Assembly (NCBI GenBank): GCA_902538745.1
Contig: CACBGP010000001.1
Location: 62,001-126,000 of the forward strand
Length of the DNA: 64,000 nucleotides
Source of the DNA: an uncultured Pelagibacteraceae bacterium
GTDB lineage: Bacteria; Pseudomonadota; Alphaproteobacteria; Pelagibacterales; Pelagibacteraceae
Direction: 5' to 3'
Every line of letters starts with the position of its first letter. The stretch's first letter is position 1. Position numbers and translations under genes: made by a program. The notes beneath the pieces are model-generated. The model ran no database searches and was not told the origin of the DNA. It was given only the letters and a program-made list of their open reading frames with translations. Positions 1 through 9,164 of the stretch are shown one piece after another.

Positions 1-654
1 TTTGGTAAAAGACTGAATCCCCTAACTCTTGAAACTCCAAAACCTCTGCTGAAAATCAAAGATACCACAATTTTAGAAAACTGTATTAATGTAATTTCCA
101 AACTTGGTATAAAAAAAATTCTTATAAATACATTTCACCTTGGAGATCAAATAAATGAATTTATTAAAATGAAAAATTTTGAGGTAGATATTGAGATTAA
201 AGAAGATGGAAAGAATATTTTGGATACAGGCGGTGGTATAATGAATTTAGTGAAAAATACTACAGATCAAGATTTTTTAGTTTTTAATCCTGATACTTTG
301 TGGAACTATAAATATGTTAATGAAATAAATAAAATGCAAGATTTTTATTTTTCTAATAAATTGAGTTGCATTCTTTTAGTTGCAGATAAGAAACTAAGTT
401 TTGATAAGAGCTTTAACGGAGATTTTAAATTAAAAGATAATCTATTGCAAAAAGGTGAAGATAATAATTTTATTTATATTGGTTGTAAAATTTTCAATAA
501 AAGTTTGTTTGAAAATTACGTTTTAAAAAATTTTTCAATTTTAGAAGTATGGAAAGAATTACGAAACAAGAATCAACTTAATGGATATGAAAGCTTAAAT
601 AAATTCTATCATTTAACTAATTTAGAAACTTTCAAAAAACTAAAAGATCTTTAG
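1..654 (+). CDS. Sugar-phosphate nucleotidyltransferase, 5' partial (MurU-like)
   Basis: The reading frame is open from the first base, so the start lies upstream of the window. The visible N-terminus carries the nucleotide-binding signature of the NTP_transferase family (FGKRLNPLT then TPKPLL, residues 1-17 of the visible part), and DTGGG near residue 79 fits the second conserved block. FNPDTLW resembles the metal-binding Asp block. Family members join NTP to a sugar 1-phosphate. The short length and alphaproteobacterial setting suggest an N-acetylmuramate-1-phosphate uridylyltransferase (MurU) or mannose-1-phosphate guanylyltransferase type; the substrate cannot be fixed from sequence. Its 3' end overlaps the convergent gpmA by 23 bases. 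Confidence 0.8.
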   Translation, partial: FGKRLNPLTLETPKPLLKIKDTTILENCINVISKLGIKKILINTFHLGDQINEFIKMKNFEVDIEIKEDGKNILDTGGGIMNLVKNTTDQDFLVFNPDTLWNYKYVNEINKMQDFYFSNKLSCILLVADKKLSFDKSFNGDFKLKDNLLQKGEDNNFIYIGCKIFNKSLFENYVLKNFSILEVWKELRNKNQLNGYESLNKFYHLTNLETFKKLKDL

Positions 655-1345
655 CCCTCTCTTTATCAAGATACTCACATTTTGTGATTTTCAAATTATT
701 GTCTAACTTTATCAATAAAGGATTTCCTGTAGGTATTTCTAGATTTGAAATCAGATTATTATCTAATTCAAAAAGTTTTTTGCATAAAGCTCTAATAGAA
801 TTGCCATGGGCTGAAATTAAAATATTAGTATCTCTCAATTTTTCTTGGATTTCTTCCTCAAAAAATTTAACGACTCTATCGTAAGTATCTTTTAAAGACT
901 CTGTGCTTGGAATAAGCTCCTCTGGAACATCTTTGTAAGTACTTATGTTACTAGGATGGTGTGGACTTTCTTTACTTAGGGCATCTGGTTTCATATCCCA
1001 AGATCTACGAAACTCGTGCACTTTTTTTTCACCAATTTTTTTTGCCATTTCTATCTTATTTAAGCCAGTAAGAGCTCCATAGTGTCTCTCGTTAAGCTGC
1101 CAGGCAGATTTAAATTCTTTTTCATCATTTAAAATTTCTTTTATAATTTTTAGGGTATGTTTTGCTCTTAATTGAACAGATGAATAATAGTAGTTTATTT
1201 TAAGGTTTTGTTCTTTAATAAGTTGTCCTGCTTTTTTAGCCTCGAATTTGCCTGTTTCTGTAATATCTACATCAACCCATCCTGTAAATTTTTTCTCAAG
1301 ATTCCATATACTTTGTCCATGTCTTACAAGAATTAAAAAACTCAT
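632..1345 (-). CDS. gpmA: 2,3-bisphosphoglycerate-dependent phosphoglycerate mutase
   Basis: Interconverts 3- and 2-phosphoglycerate in glycolysis and gluconeogenesis in the cytoplasm. The phosphohistidine signature LVRHGQS is at residues 6-12 (His9), followed by FTGWVDVDIT, the acidic NERHYGAL block near residue 86 and the second catalytic histidine in SAHGNS (His180). The 237-residue length fits the dPGM family. It lies alone on the minus strand, converging with the truncated nucleotidyltransferase and diverging from the VanZ-like gene. The many conserved blocks make it more likely a true mutase than a general histidine phosphatase. Confidence 0.95.
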   Translation of the reverse strand: MSFLILVRHGQSIWNLEKKFTGWVDVDITETGKFEAKKAGQLIKEQNLKINYYYSSVQLRAKHTLKIIKEILNDEKEFKSAWQLNERHYGALTGLNKIEMAKKIGEKKVHEFRRSWDMKPDALSKESPHHPSNISTYKDVPEELIPSTESLKDTYDRVVKFFEEEIQEKLRDTNILISAHGNSIRALCKKLFELDNNLISNLEIPTGNPLLIKLDNNLKITKCEYLDKERAKDLLVF

Positions 1346-1388
1346 ATTGTATTTTTAAAATATATTTATAAATAAAACTATATAATTA

Positions 1389-1784
1389 ATGATAAAATTT
1401 TTTTCTAAATATAAAATAATTTTTTACTTTCTGAACTTTTGTCTGATTTTTTTATATATTTTTCCAGGTAGTTTGATTGGCTTTCTTCTACATGGTGATA
1501 TTAAAATGCAACCTCAAATAACACGCGACTTTATAATATCATCGAATCATTTTTATGCTTTCATTTTGTTATCAATGGTAGGTTTTCTTACCTTTTATAA
1601 ATTTAATGAAACTAAAATATTAATAATCTATTTGCTTGTATTATCAATAATTCTAGAAGTTTTTCACTTATTAATACCTGAAAGAAGTTTTCAATGGCAA
1701 GACCTTTTTGGAAATATATCTGGAGTGATAGTTGTAATTTTTATTAAGAAAATTATAAATAAATATGGCATATTTAAAAAATAA
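1389..1784 (+). CDS. VanZ-like family membrane protein
   Basis: A 131-residue protein with about four hydrophobic segments (roughly residues 9-30, 52-70, 75-92 and 108-124). The block EVFHLLIPERSFQWQDLFGN, near residues 89-108, matches the VanZ-like pattern of a Glu in a helix followed by an Arg-x-x-x-x-x-D-x-x-x-N segment before the last helix. VanZ of enterococci gives low-level teicoplanin resistance by an unclear mechanism; the role of bacterial homologues is unknown. Its 3' end overlaps the next gene by 20 bases, so the two are probably translated from one transcript. Function is not assigned beyond family. Confidence 0.7.
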   Translation: MIKFFSKYKIIFYFLNFCLIFLYIFPGSLIGFLLHGDIKMQPQITRDFIISSNHFYAFILLSMVGFLTFYKFNETKILIIYLLVLSIILEVFHLLIPERSFQWQDLFGNISGVIVVIFIKKIINKYGIFKK

Positions 1785-2364
1785 AGTAATTATTTTATTT
1801 TTTTTTTTGTTAACAAGTTGCTCATCGATACCATCAAACACTTCAAATAGTTGCTCAATATTTAATGAGAGATATCTTTGGTATAAGCACACAAAAAAAG
1901 TTGAAAAAAAATGGGGCACTCCGATTTATATTCAACTTGCAATTATAAAAATGGAGTCAGACTTTGATTGGTTAGCAAAACCTGCAAGACAAAAAATTTT
2001 TAAAGTTATTCCTTATAAAAGACCATCAAGTTCATTCGGTTACTCACAAGCTGTTAAAGGAACATGGGAGCAATATAAAAAAGAGACTGGAAATAAATTA
2101 GCCACAAGAGCAAGATTTAAAGATAGTGTAGACTTTATTGGTTGGTATACAAATAAAACTGAAACAATTTTAAAAATTTCAAAAAAAGATGCTTTCAAGC
2201 AGTATCTTGCTTACCATGAGGGCTGGGGGAATTTCAAACATTACAGAAAGAATAAGAAGGTAATTGGATTAGCTAAAAAAGTGGAAAAACAAGCTAGTCT
2301 TTATAAAAGACAATTATTAGAGTGCAGTAAATCTCTTAATAAAAATAAATATATTATTTTTTAG
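1765..2364 (+). CDS. Lipoprotein with lytic-transglycosylase-like (SLT) domain
   Basis: A 199-residue protein whose hydrophobic N-terminus ends in a lipobox (LLTSC, Cys19), implying lipidation and attachment to a membrane facing the periplasm. The remainder resembles the SLT lysozyme-like fold: a helix with IIKMESDF, whose Glu is the expected catalytic acid, then SSSFGYSQAVKGTWEQY in place of the usual G-x-x-Q-x-x-P-x-T block, and a late AYHEGWGNF tract. It would cleave peptidoglycan glycan strands. It overlaps the VanZ-like gene. The match is by motif only, so the activity is a reasonable inference. Confidence 0.7.
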   Translation: MAYLKNKVIILFFFLLTSCSSIPSNTSNSCSIFNERYLWYKHTKKVEKKWGTPIYIQLAIIKMESDFDWLAKPARQKIFKVIPYKRPSSSFGYSQAVKGTWEQYKKETGNKLATRARFKDSVDFIGWYTNKTETILKISKKDAFKQYLAYHEGWGNFKHYRKNKKVIGLAKKVEKQASLYKRQLLECSKSLNKNKYIIF

Positions 2365-5300
2365 ATAATTCTTTTTTTAATTCTAAATCAACTGCATCTA
2401 TTCTCTTTGTATTTTTAGCTAAAGCTAAGTACATTGACGGAGTAATATATAATGTAAAAAATGTAGAAATAATCATTCCACCTAGAATAGTTGAACCCAC
2501 AGCCAATCTTGAACCCTCACCAGCACCCGGTCCAATATTTCCTATAACTAGTGGCATCATTGCAATCATAGTACTTAAAGATGTCATGATGATTGGTCTA
2601 AACCTTACTGAGCATGCCTCTTTTACTGATGACTCAATATTTTTGCCTGTAGTTCTTATTCGATTGGCATAATCGACTATTAAAATACTATTTTTTGTAG
2701 AGATACCTATAAGAATGATTAGAGCAATTTGAGAAAAAATATTCACAGAGCTGTTTAAAAATAATATAAAAACTAATCCACCAAATATTGCTAATGGAAC
2801 AGTTAAAACAATTATAAATGGATGAATAAAAGAATTAAAGGTTGCAGCCATTACCAAATAAGCAGTTAGTAAAGATAAAATAAATATTATAAACAATTCA
2901 TTACTTGTCTCTTTAATTTCCTCAGATTTTCCTTTCCAAGTAATTTGATTTTTTGGGGCTAAATTTTTCATTACATCTTCAAAAAATCTTATTGCTTCAA
3001 TTAATGTATAGCCTTCATTAATATTTGCAGATATTGTTACTGCTCTTTGTCTGTTGTACCTTGATAATTCTTTTGCAGAGCCTTCCTCTTTAAAGCTTAC
3101 TAAATTTGCAAGTGAGATTAGTTTTCCTGTAGTATCGGAACGAACAAATATCTTTGAAACTCCCTCTTTATTTCTCCTATCTGACAAATATTGTTGGACA
3201 ATAATTGGATATTCTCTACCTAATTTATTAAAAGTAGTAATTCTCTTTCCACCATAAAGAGTTTCTAGAGTTTCTCCAATAGCTTTTGTGGAGACCCCAA
3301 GATCTTTAGCCTTATTTTTGTTTATTATTAATTTTACCTCTGGTTTATTTCTATTGTAATCAGATTCAATTCTTGAGAGGTTTTTGTTAGATCTAATTTT
3401 TCGAATTATTTGTGTTTGAATTTCCTCGAGTTCTTCGTAGCTATTACCATAAATAACCATTTGCACTGGTTTATTGTAATTAGAAACTCTTATTGATTGG
3501 GGTGATATAGGAAAAGCCAGGGCTTGGGGGAGAGTAACAATTTTTCCAATTGCCTCTCTTAAGATTATTTGTTGTCCTTTTTTTCTTTTTTTCCAATCAT
3601 CTAAAAGAGCAATTATAATAAAACTATTAAATGAGTTTGCTGAGTTTCCAAATCCAGGCACTCGCATAATAAATCTTGAGTAAGGACTATCTTCAGATTG
3701 TAAAAGTGGTATTAACCTAGCCTCAACTTTTTGCGCTTGTTCTTGTGTATATTCAAAAGAGCTTCCCTCATCAGTAGCTCCTATAATTAAATAAGCACCA
3801 CGATCCTCCATAGGCAGCAATTCCTTTTTTGAAAAACTAAATAATAAGATAGAAGAAATGATTATAAAGACTATAAAAATACCAACTAATTTAGATTTGT
3901 GAACAATAACATCTAAGGTTTCTCTATAAAATTTGGCGAAATTTAAAAAAATTTTCTCAAATTTTTGTATAAAAATTTTCTTTGAGCTTTTTTTATTTAA
4001 AAATTTACTAGCAAGCATTGGCGACAGTGTTAATGCTACAAAAGATGAAATTACTATTGAAAATGACAATGCAATTGCGGTTTCTCTAAATAATGTCCCA
4101 GAAATTCCCTCAATAAATATTAGCGGAAGGAACACAGCAACCAAAATTAGTGTTGTTGCAATTATTGCAAATGAGATTTGTCTAGACCCCTTGTAGGCTG
4201 CAACAAGCGGTGTTTCTCCATTTTCTATTCTTCTATATATTGCATCTGTCATGATTACAGAGTCATCTGTAATTATGCCTATAGCCAATATAAAACTTAA
4301 AAGTACAAAAATATTTATTGATAAACCAAAAATATAAAGACCTAAAAAAGATGCTATCAAACTTACTGGAAGAGCAATAGCTGGCACAACTACAGCTTTA
4401 AGATTTCCCAAGAATAAATAGATTATTAAAACAACTAAAACAAATGCTATAAGCAATGTTTTATATACTTCTTCAATTGCAGCTTCTACATAGTTAGCCC
4501 TATTAAATGAGACTCTTAAGTCTAGTTCCTCAGGTAAAGATTTTCTTACCTCAATTATTTTCTTTTTAATATCCTTAGAAAGTTCAACAGTTGATGCACC
4601 GCTTCTTGCATAAATACCAATTCCAACGGTTTTCAAATTTATTTGATCTTTAGTTTGAGCTTTAAAAAGAGTTTTTTCTGAAACAGGTCCAAATTCAATA
4701 TTTGCAATATCAGATAATAAAATAACTTTATTATTAGTTTTTTTTATCGGTAATTGTTTAATAGAATCTATATCATTATAAGATTTGTCTAAATTAAGCG
4801 TTAGATCAATGTTATCCGCCTCAAGAGTTCCAGCTGGAAGACTAATATTCTCTCCCCGCATTGCAATTTCAACTTCATTTATTGTTAGATCATTTGCTGC
4901 CAGTTTAATCGGATCAATCCAAACTCTAATACTTAATTCTCTTAGACCACCAACTAATATTCTTCCAACATTTTTTACACTTGAAAATTGATCTACCAAA
5001 TATCTTTTCGCATAATCTCCTAATTCAAGATCACTCCAAGTAGACGAGGACAAAGATAACCACATTGTTGTTGTAAAACCCGCAGCTCTTTTTAATATCT
5101 GTGGGGGTTCTGACTCTGTGGGTAAATTATCAACAACTCTTGCAACTCTTTCTCTAATATCATTTGCAGCGTTATCCAAATTTATACTTGTGTCAAACTC
5201 AACATTTATTGTGCTCCTGCCATTTTCAGATTTAGAATCTATGTTCTTTATTCCTTCAGCACCCCCTATTACATCTTCAATAACTTGAGTAACTTCTTGA

Positions 5301-5482
5301 TCTATTATTGACGCTGATGCTGAGTTATAATTTACTTGTACTTGAACCACAGGTGGTTGAATACCATCAGGAAGTTCTCTAACTGGTAATTTCCAAAATA
5401 CAAATAATCCAAAAATAATTAGTATTAGGGACATTACCCATGATACCGCAGGTCTTTTTATACTTAATTCAGTGATAAACAT
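2354..5482 (-). CDS. RND efflux permease, HAE1 (AcrB-like) family
   Basis: A 1042-residue inner-membrane proton antiporter of AcrB length. Residues 1-30 form the first membrane segment, followed by a large periplasmic porter domain. Helices around residues 340-480 include the TM4 pair Asp406-Asp407 in GIITDDSVI, and a second periplasmic domain follows. The second helix bundle contains GISTKNSILIVDYANR with the lysine equivalent to Lys940 of AcrB. The proton relay therefore looks intact. It lies directly after its adaptor gene with no gap, so the two form an operon. Substrate is unknown. No outer-membrane channel gene is present in the window. Confidence 0.93.
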   Translation of the reverse strand: MFITELSIKRPAVSWVMSLILIIFGLFVFWKLPVRELPDGIQPPVVQVQVNYNSASASIIDQEVTQVIEDVIGGAEGIKNIDSKSENGRSTINVEFDTSINLDNAANDIRERVARVVDNLPTESEPPQILKRAAGFTTTMWLSLSSSTWSDLELGDYAKRYLVDQFSSVKNVGRILVGGLRELSIRVWIDPIKLAANDLTINEVEIAMRGENISLPAGTLEADNIDLTLNLDKSYNDIDSIKQLPIKKTNNKVILLSDIANIEFGPVSEKTLFKAQTKDQINLKTVGIGIYARSGASTVELSKDIKKKIIEVRKSLPEELDLRVSFNRANYVEAAIEEVYKTLLIAFVLVVLIIYLFLGNLKAVVVPAIALPVSLIASFLGLYIFGLSINIFVLLSFILAIGIITDDSVIMTDAIYRRIENGETPLVAAYKGSRQISFAIIATTLILVAVFLPLIFIEGISGTLFRETAIALSFSIVISSFVALTLSPMLASKFLNKKSSKKIFIQKFEKIFLNFAKFYRETLDVIVHKSKLVGIFIVFIIISSILLFSFSKKELLPMEDRGAYLIIGATDEGSSFEYTQEQAQKVEARLIPLLQSEDSPYSRFIMRVPGFGNSANSFNSFIIIALLDDWKKRKKGQQIILREAIGKIVTLPQALAFPISPQSIRVSNYNKPVQMVIYGNSYEELEEIQTQIIRKIRSNKNLSRIESDYNRNKPEVKLIINKNKAKDLGVSTKAIGETLETLYGGKRITTFNKLGREYPIIVQQYLSDRRNKEGVSKIFVRSDTTGKLISLANLVSFKEEGSAKELSRYNRQRAVTISANINEGYTLIEAIRFFEDVMKNLAPKNQITWKGKSEEIKETSNELFIIFILSLLTAYLVMAATFNSFIHPFIIVLTVPLAIFGGLVFILFLNSSVNIFSQIALIILIGISTKNSILIVDYANRIRTTGKNIESSVKEACSVRFRPIIMTSLSTMIAMMPLVIGNIGPGAGEGSRLAVGSTILGGMIISTFFTLYITPSMYLALAKNTKRIDAVDLELKKELSKK

Positions 5483-6352
5483 TTATTTTGTAATAGGTTT
5501 AATTTTACCGTTGGGTCTAACTTTTTTAAGGCCCTCAGCTACAACAGTTTCTCCTTCATTAAGTCCAGAGATTATCTCAATATTTCTATTACTTCTTAAT
5601 CCCGTCTTCACCTCAGTTTTATTAGCAATATTGGAACCATTAATTTTGTAAACGTATGACTTATCACCTTCAATCATCACGCTGGTATCAGGCACGCTTA
5701 ATGAATTTCTTAAGTTAAATTTTATACTAACCTCCAACAATGAGCCTGAAATTAATTCTTGGTTTGAATTATTCACTTTAATTCTAGATAATAAACTTCG
5801 TGTATCTGCATTTATTCTACTTGAAACAAAATCAACTTCTCCAGAAAAAACTTTATCTTTGTAGCTTGATAATTTTACCTCTACTGGAAGTCCTTTTTTA
5901 ATTGATGCAGAATAACTTTCAGGAATCTTTATATCTGAGTAAATTTCAGAATTATCATCTAGCGTAATAATAAATATGTTATTCGAGACTAAAATATCTT
6001 CAGTAAGCCCTGTGTAACCGAGCACACCACTAAACGGTGCAATAATATCTCCACTCTTTAAACTTATTAATTTATCTCCTTTTTTTACAAAATCTTTAAG
6101 CTCTAAATCACCTAGGAGGTCGTCTTTTTTAATTTTGAAAGTTTGTGATTTTTTGGAAATTGCGGTGCCAAAAGTTTCAATTCTTTCTGAAAATTCTTTG
6201 TTTATCACCTCTGTAACTATTATTCCTGGAGGAGGTATCTTGCTAAATTTTTTTTTAAAATGATTGGCTATTAAAGTTCTTGAAATAATTACAGCTGCAA
6301 TAACAAGAAAAAATATTAAAATAATTGATATTGTTTTTGTAGATCTTTTCAT
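5483..6352 (-). CDS. RND periplasmic adaptor (membrane fusion protein), short form
   Basis: A 289-residue adaptor with an N-terminal membrane anchor (about residues 9-28), the partner of the downstream permease. The two halves of the lipoyl/barrel-sandwich domain are visible (FVKKGDKLISL, about 88-98, and IIAPFSGVLGYTG, about 103-115), followed by a beta-barrel section and a membrane-proximal C-terminal domain (GLNEGETVVAEGLKKV). The halves are joined by only KSGD, where AcrA-type proteins insert a long alpha-helical hairpin. It is correspondingly shorter than AcrA (about 400 residues). No frameshift is apparent; the deletion is in frame. Confidence 0.88.
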   Translation of the reverse strand: MKRSTKTISIILIFFLVIAAVIISRTLIANHFKKKFSKIPPPGIIVTEVINKEFSERIETFGTAISKKSQTFKIKKDDLLGDLELKDFVKKGDKLISLKSGDIIAPFSGVLGYTGLTEDILVSNNIFIITLDDNSEIYSDIKIPESYSASIKKGLPVEVKLSSYKDKVFSGEVDFVSSRINADTRSLLSRIKVNNSNQELISGSLLEVSIKFNLRNSLSVPDTSVMIEGDKSYVYKINGSNIANKTEVKTGLRSNRNIEIISGLNEGETVVAEGLKKVRPNGKIKPITK

Positions 6353-6356
6353 ACTT

Positions 6357-7172
6357 CTAAATTAATCCGTATTCAGCCCAAGAACCATCGTAAATGCAAG
6401 GTAGATATTTATCATTTATTAGGGAATAAGCTAGTGCCAAAACACACGCAGTAACTCCAGATCCACAAGAAAAAACTATATTCTTGTCAACAATATCATT
6501 TAAACACGCATGAAAAATTTTTTTAAGTTCATCTACATCTTTAAATGTTTTGTCTTCATTTAAACAGGAACGGAATGGTATACAAAAAGAATTCTTAATA
6601 TTTCCACTTTTTAATCCTTTTCTAGGTTCCGCAACTCTACCCTCAAATCTTTCTCTGCTTCTAGCATCTATAACTTTAAAACTGGGTTTAATTATATTTT
6701 GATTTATCATTTTCATATCCTTAACTAATTCTTTTTTTTCTAGGCTCTTATATTTGGACGTATTTATCTGAGGTAAATCAGAGGTAGTTATTCTTCTTTC
6801 TTTGATCCATTTTTTTAAACCACCATTTAATATATGAACTAATTTTGGATCATGTCCAAAATAGATAAAATTATACCAACATCGACACGAACTTATTACA
6901 TCAGAGTTGTCATAAATTACTATTTCATCATTATTTTTAATTCCCATTGCTGAAACAATCTTTTCCCAATCATGTTTATCAACCAGCATATGGGGAAGAT
7001 TTGTTTCTTTGTCTGAATTAGAATCTAAATCAAAAAATATGGAGTTGGGTATATGCTTGGTTTTGTATTCCTCAAAACCATTTCTTTTTGTTAAAGGCAT
7101 ATGCCATGAGCAATCAATAATTTTTACTTTATCTAGATTCTTGTCTAACCATTCAGTTTCTACTAATGACAT
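6357..7172 (-). CDS. sseA: Thiosulfate / 3-mercaptopyruvate sulfurtransferase
   Basis: A 271-residue protein with two tandem rhodanese domains: an inactive N-terminal one (about 1-130, with VIYDNSD and the GGLKKW end) and an active C-terminal one (about 150-271). The catalytic loop is CGSGVTAC with Cys236. The CGSGVTA loop is characteristic of 3-mercaptopyruvate sulfurtransferases rather than thiosulfate-preferring rhodaneses. It transfers sulfane sulfur to cyanide or thiols in the cytoplasm. It abuts msrA (which ends at the next base upstream), so the two are probably co-transcribed with a shared sulfur or redox theme. Confidence 0.9.
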   Translation of the reverse strand: MSLVETEWLDKNLDKVKIIDCSWHMPLTKRNGFEEYKTKHIPNSIFFDLDSNSDKETNLPHMLVDKHDWEKIVSAMGIKNNDEIVIYDNSDVISSCRCWYNFIYFGHDPKLVHILNGGLKKWIKERRITTSDLPQINTSKYKSLEKKELVKDMKMINQNIIKPSFKVIDARSRERFEGRVAEPRKGLKSGNIKNSFCIPFRSCLNEDKTFKDVDELKKIFHACLNDIVDKNIVFSCGSGVTACVLALAYSLINDKYLPCIYDGSWAEYGLI

Positions 7173-7616
7173 TTATCTTTTTTCCAAATATCTTTGGTGA
7201 TATTCTTCGGCAACACAATAATTTTTAAGTAATGATATTTTTGTTACGACTCTGCCTGACAATTTTTGATTAACTTCATTTAAAACCTTTTCAGCTATTT
7301 CTTTTTGATTATCATTTAAATAAAATATTTCACTCCTATATTGAGTCCCAAAATCAGGCCCTTGAGAATTTAATGTGGTTGGGTCGTGAATATCAAAAAA
7401 TATATTTAAAATTTTTTCGTACGAGATCATTTTTTCATCAAAATCGAGCCTGACAACCTCTGCATGATTAGTTTTTCCTGTGCAAACTTCTTTATAGGTA
7501 GTTTGTTTGCTATCGCCTCCGCAATAGCCAACTTCTGTTTTAATTATCCCATCAATTTTACTGAATTTTATTTCAGGACCCCAAAAACATCCAAGAGCTA
7601 AAACTGCTATTTCCAT
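7173..7616 (-). CDS. msrA: Peptide-methionine (S)-S-oxide reductase
   Basis: Repairs oxidised methionine in proteins. The catalytic motif GCFWGPE is at residues 9-15 (Cys10), with the conserved HDPTTLNSQGPDFGTQYRS block in the middle and EEYHQRYL at the C-terminus. At 147 residues it is near the minimal MsrA domain; the motif begins almost at the N-terminus, so there is no signal peptide and it should be cytoplasmic. It is the first gene of a minus-strand pair with the sulfurtransferase and diverges from the EamA transporter across about 35 bases. Confidence 0.95.
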   Translation of the reverse strand: MEIAVLALGCFWGPEIKFSKIDGIIKTEVGYCGGDSKQTTYKEVCTGKTNHAEVVRLDFDEKMISYEKILNIFFDIHDPTTLNSQGPDFGTQYRSEIFYLNDNQKEIAEKVLNEVNQKLSGRVVTKISLLKNYCVAEEYHQRYLEKR

Positions 7617-7651
7617 TGATAAAGATTTAAATTAATTTACAAATTATTCGT

Positions 7652-8536
7652 ATGCTAAGTAAAAATCAATTGGGTTTTTTGTACATGTTTATGTCTGTTT
7701 GTGCATTTTCATTAATGGACATAATTGTTAAGTGGTCGGTTGAGTATCCAATAGGACAAGTTTTATTTTTTAGAGGATTTTTTGGTATCCTATTTTATTT
7801 CCTCATAATACCTAAAGAGAGACTTCATAATTTTTATTATACAAAAAGGGCTGGTTTACATTTTTTACGTTGTATGTCGGGCCTTGTTGCTTTAGTTGCA
7901 ATTTTTATAGCTTTAAGAAAATTACCTTTAGCGACCGTTGTTAGCATTTCATTTGCTGCACCAATATTTACAACAATATTATCAATATTTTTATTAAATG
8001 AAAAAGTTGGGATTTACAGATGGCTCGCAGTAATAATTGGTTTTATAGGGATATTAATTATTACTGAGCCAGGTATAAGCCAATTAAACATTTATTATGT
8101 TTTCCCAGTAATATTTTGTCTTGGTTTATCTTATGTAGCCATTACTTTAAGACAATTATCAACAACAGAACCTATATGGTTAATTTCTTTTTATTTTTCT
8201 TTATCAATTACTTTATTAAGTTTTTTAAGTATTCCACAGGGATGGATTATGCCGAGTTTGAAAGATTTTATATTTTTATCTTTGGTTGGTATTTTTGGCG
8301 GAGTAGCTAATCTATGGCTGGGTCAGTCATATAAATATTCTGAAGTTTCTCTTGTTACCCCGTTAAAATATTTAGCTTTATTATTTGCCATAGTCTTTGG
8401 TTACTTTATATGGGGAGAGGTGCCCACATATAAAACGCTTTTTGGAGCATCACTAGTAATTGTATCTACATTGATTATCTTTAGAAGAGAAATTTATAAT
8501 AAAAAAATAATCACTTCTAAAACAATAAATGACTAA
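7652..8536 (+). CDS. EamA / DMT-family transporter
   Basis: A 294-residue integral membrane protein with about ten hydrophobic segments arranged as two repeated halves, each ending in a pattern typical of EamA domains (ATVVSISFAAPIFTTILS in the first half, SEVSLVTPLKYLALLFAIV in the second). Family members export or import small metabolites; the substrate cannot be told. The 3' end overlaps the downstream glycosylase gene by 8 bases, suggesting co-transcription. Confidence 0.88.
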   Translation: MLSKNQLGFLYMFMSVCAFSLMDIIVKWSVEYPIGQVLFFRGFFGILFYFLIIPKERLHNFYYTKRAGLHFLRCMSGLVALVAIFIALRKLPLATVVSISFAAPIFTTILSIFLLNEKVGIYRWLAVIIGFIGILIITEPGISQLNIYYVFPVIFCLGLSYVAITLRQLSTTEPIWLISFYFSLSITLLSFLSIPQGWIMPSLKDFIFLSLVGIFGGVANLWLGQSYKYSEVSLVTPLKYLALLFAIVFGYFIWGEVPTYKTLFGASLVIVSTLIIFRREIYNKKIITSKTIND

Positions 8537-9164
8537 AGTTCCAAAATATTGGAAAAAAGCAAAAAATTACCTATCAAAAAAAGATAAAGTATTAGCAAAG
8601 TTAATTAAAAGCTATCAAAGTCCATCAGAAATAATTCTTACTTCTAGAAGAAATATATTTTTTTCTTTATGCAAAAGTATTATTGGTCAACAAATTAGTG
8701 TTGCTGCTGCAAACGCTGTATTTTCAAAATTTAAAAAGAAGTGTAATAATAAAATAAATCCAAAGATAGTATCTAAATTAACTACATCTCAGTTAAAAAG
8801 TTGTGGACTGAGCCGCCAAAAGGTCTCTGGTATCAAGAATTTAGCAAAAAAGACTTTAAATAAATCTTTTAATCCAAAACTAATAAAGAATATGAGTGAC
8901 GAAGAGGCAATAGTTTATCTTTCTCAATTAAAACAAATTGGAAGATGGTCGGCAGAAATGATTTTACTTTTTACTTATAATAGATCTAATATTTGGCCTG
9001 TCCAGGATATTGGCCTTTTGAGAGCAATTTCTAAAAACTATAAAAAAAAGTATTTACCGCCAGAAAAATTTGTGATGCTTTTAAAAAAAAAATTTTCACC
9101 TTATTGTTCTGTAGCAACATGGTATTTATGGAGAAGTATTGATCCAGAACCTATTCAGTATTAA
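8529..9164 (+). CDS. DNA-3-methyladenine glycosylase, HhH-GPD (AlkA-like)
   Basis: A 211-residue base-excision repair glycosylase removing alkylated purines. It has the helix-hairpin-helix element in LSQLKQIGRWSAEMILLF (about residues 131-148) and the Gly/Pro-Asp segment WPVQDIGLL with the catalytic Asp160. FFSLCKSIIGQQISVAAA (about 45-62) is the typical early helix of the superfamily. No C-terminal iron-sulfur cysteine cluster is seen, which argues against endonuclease III or MutY. It is shorter than E. coli AlkA because it lacks the N-terminal domain. Its 3' end overlaps the convergent DUF1330 gene by 14 bases. Confidence 0.88.
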   Translation: MTKVPKYWKKAKNYLSKKDKVLAKLIKSYQSPSEIILTSRRNIFFSLCKSIIGQQISVAAANAVFSKFKKKCNNKINPKIVSKLTTSQLKSCGLSRQKVSGIKNLAKKTLNKSFNPKLIKNMSDEEAIVYLSQLKQIGRWSAEMILLFTYNRSNIWPVQDIGLLRAISKNYKKKYLPPEKFVMLLKKKFSPYCSVATWYLWRSIDPEPIQY

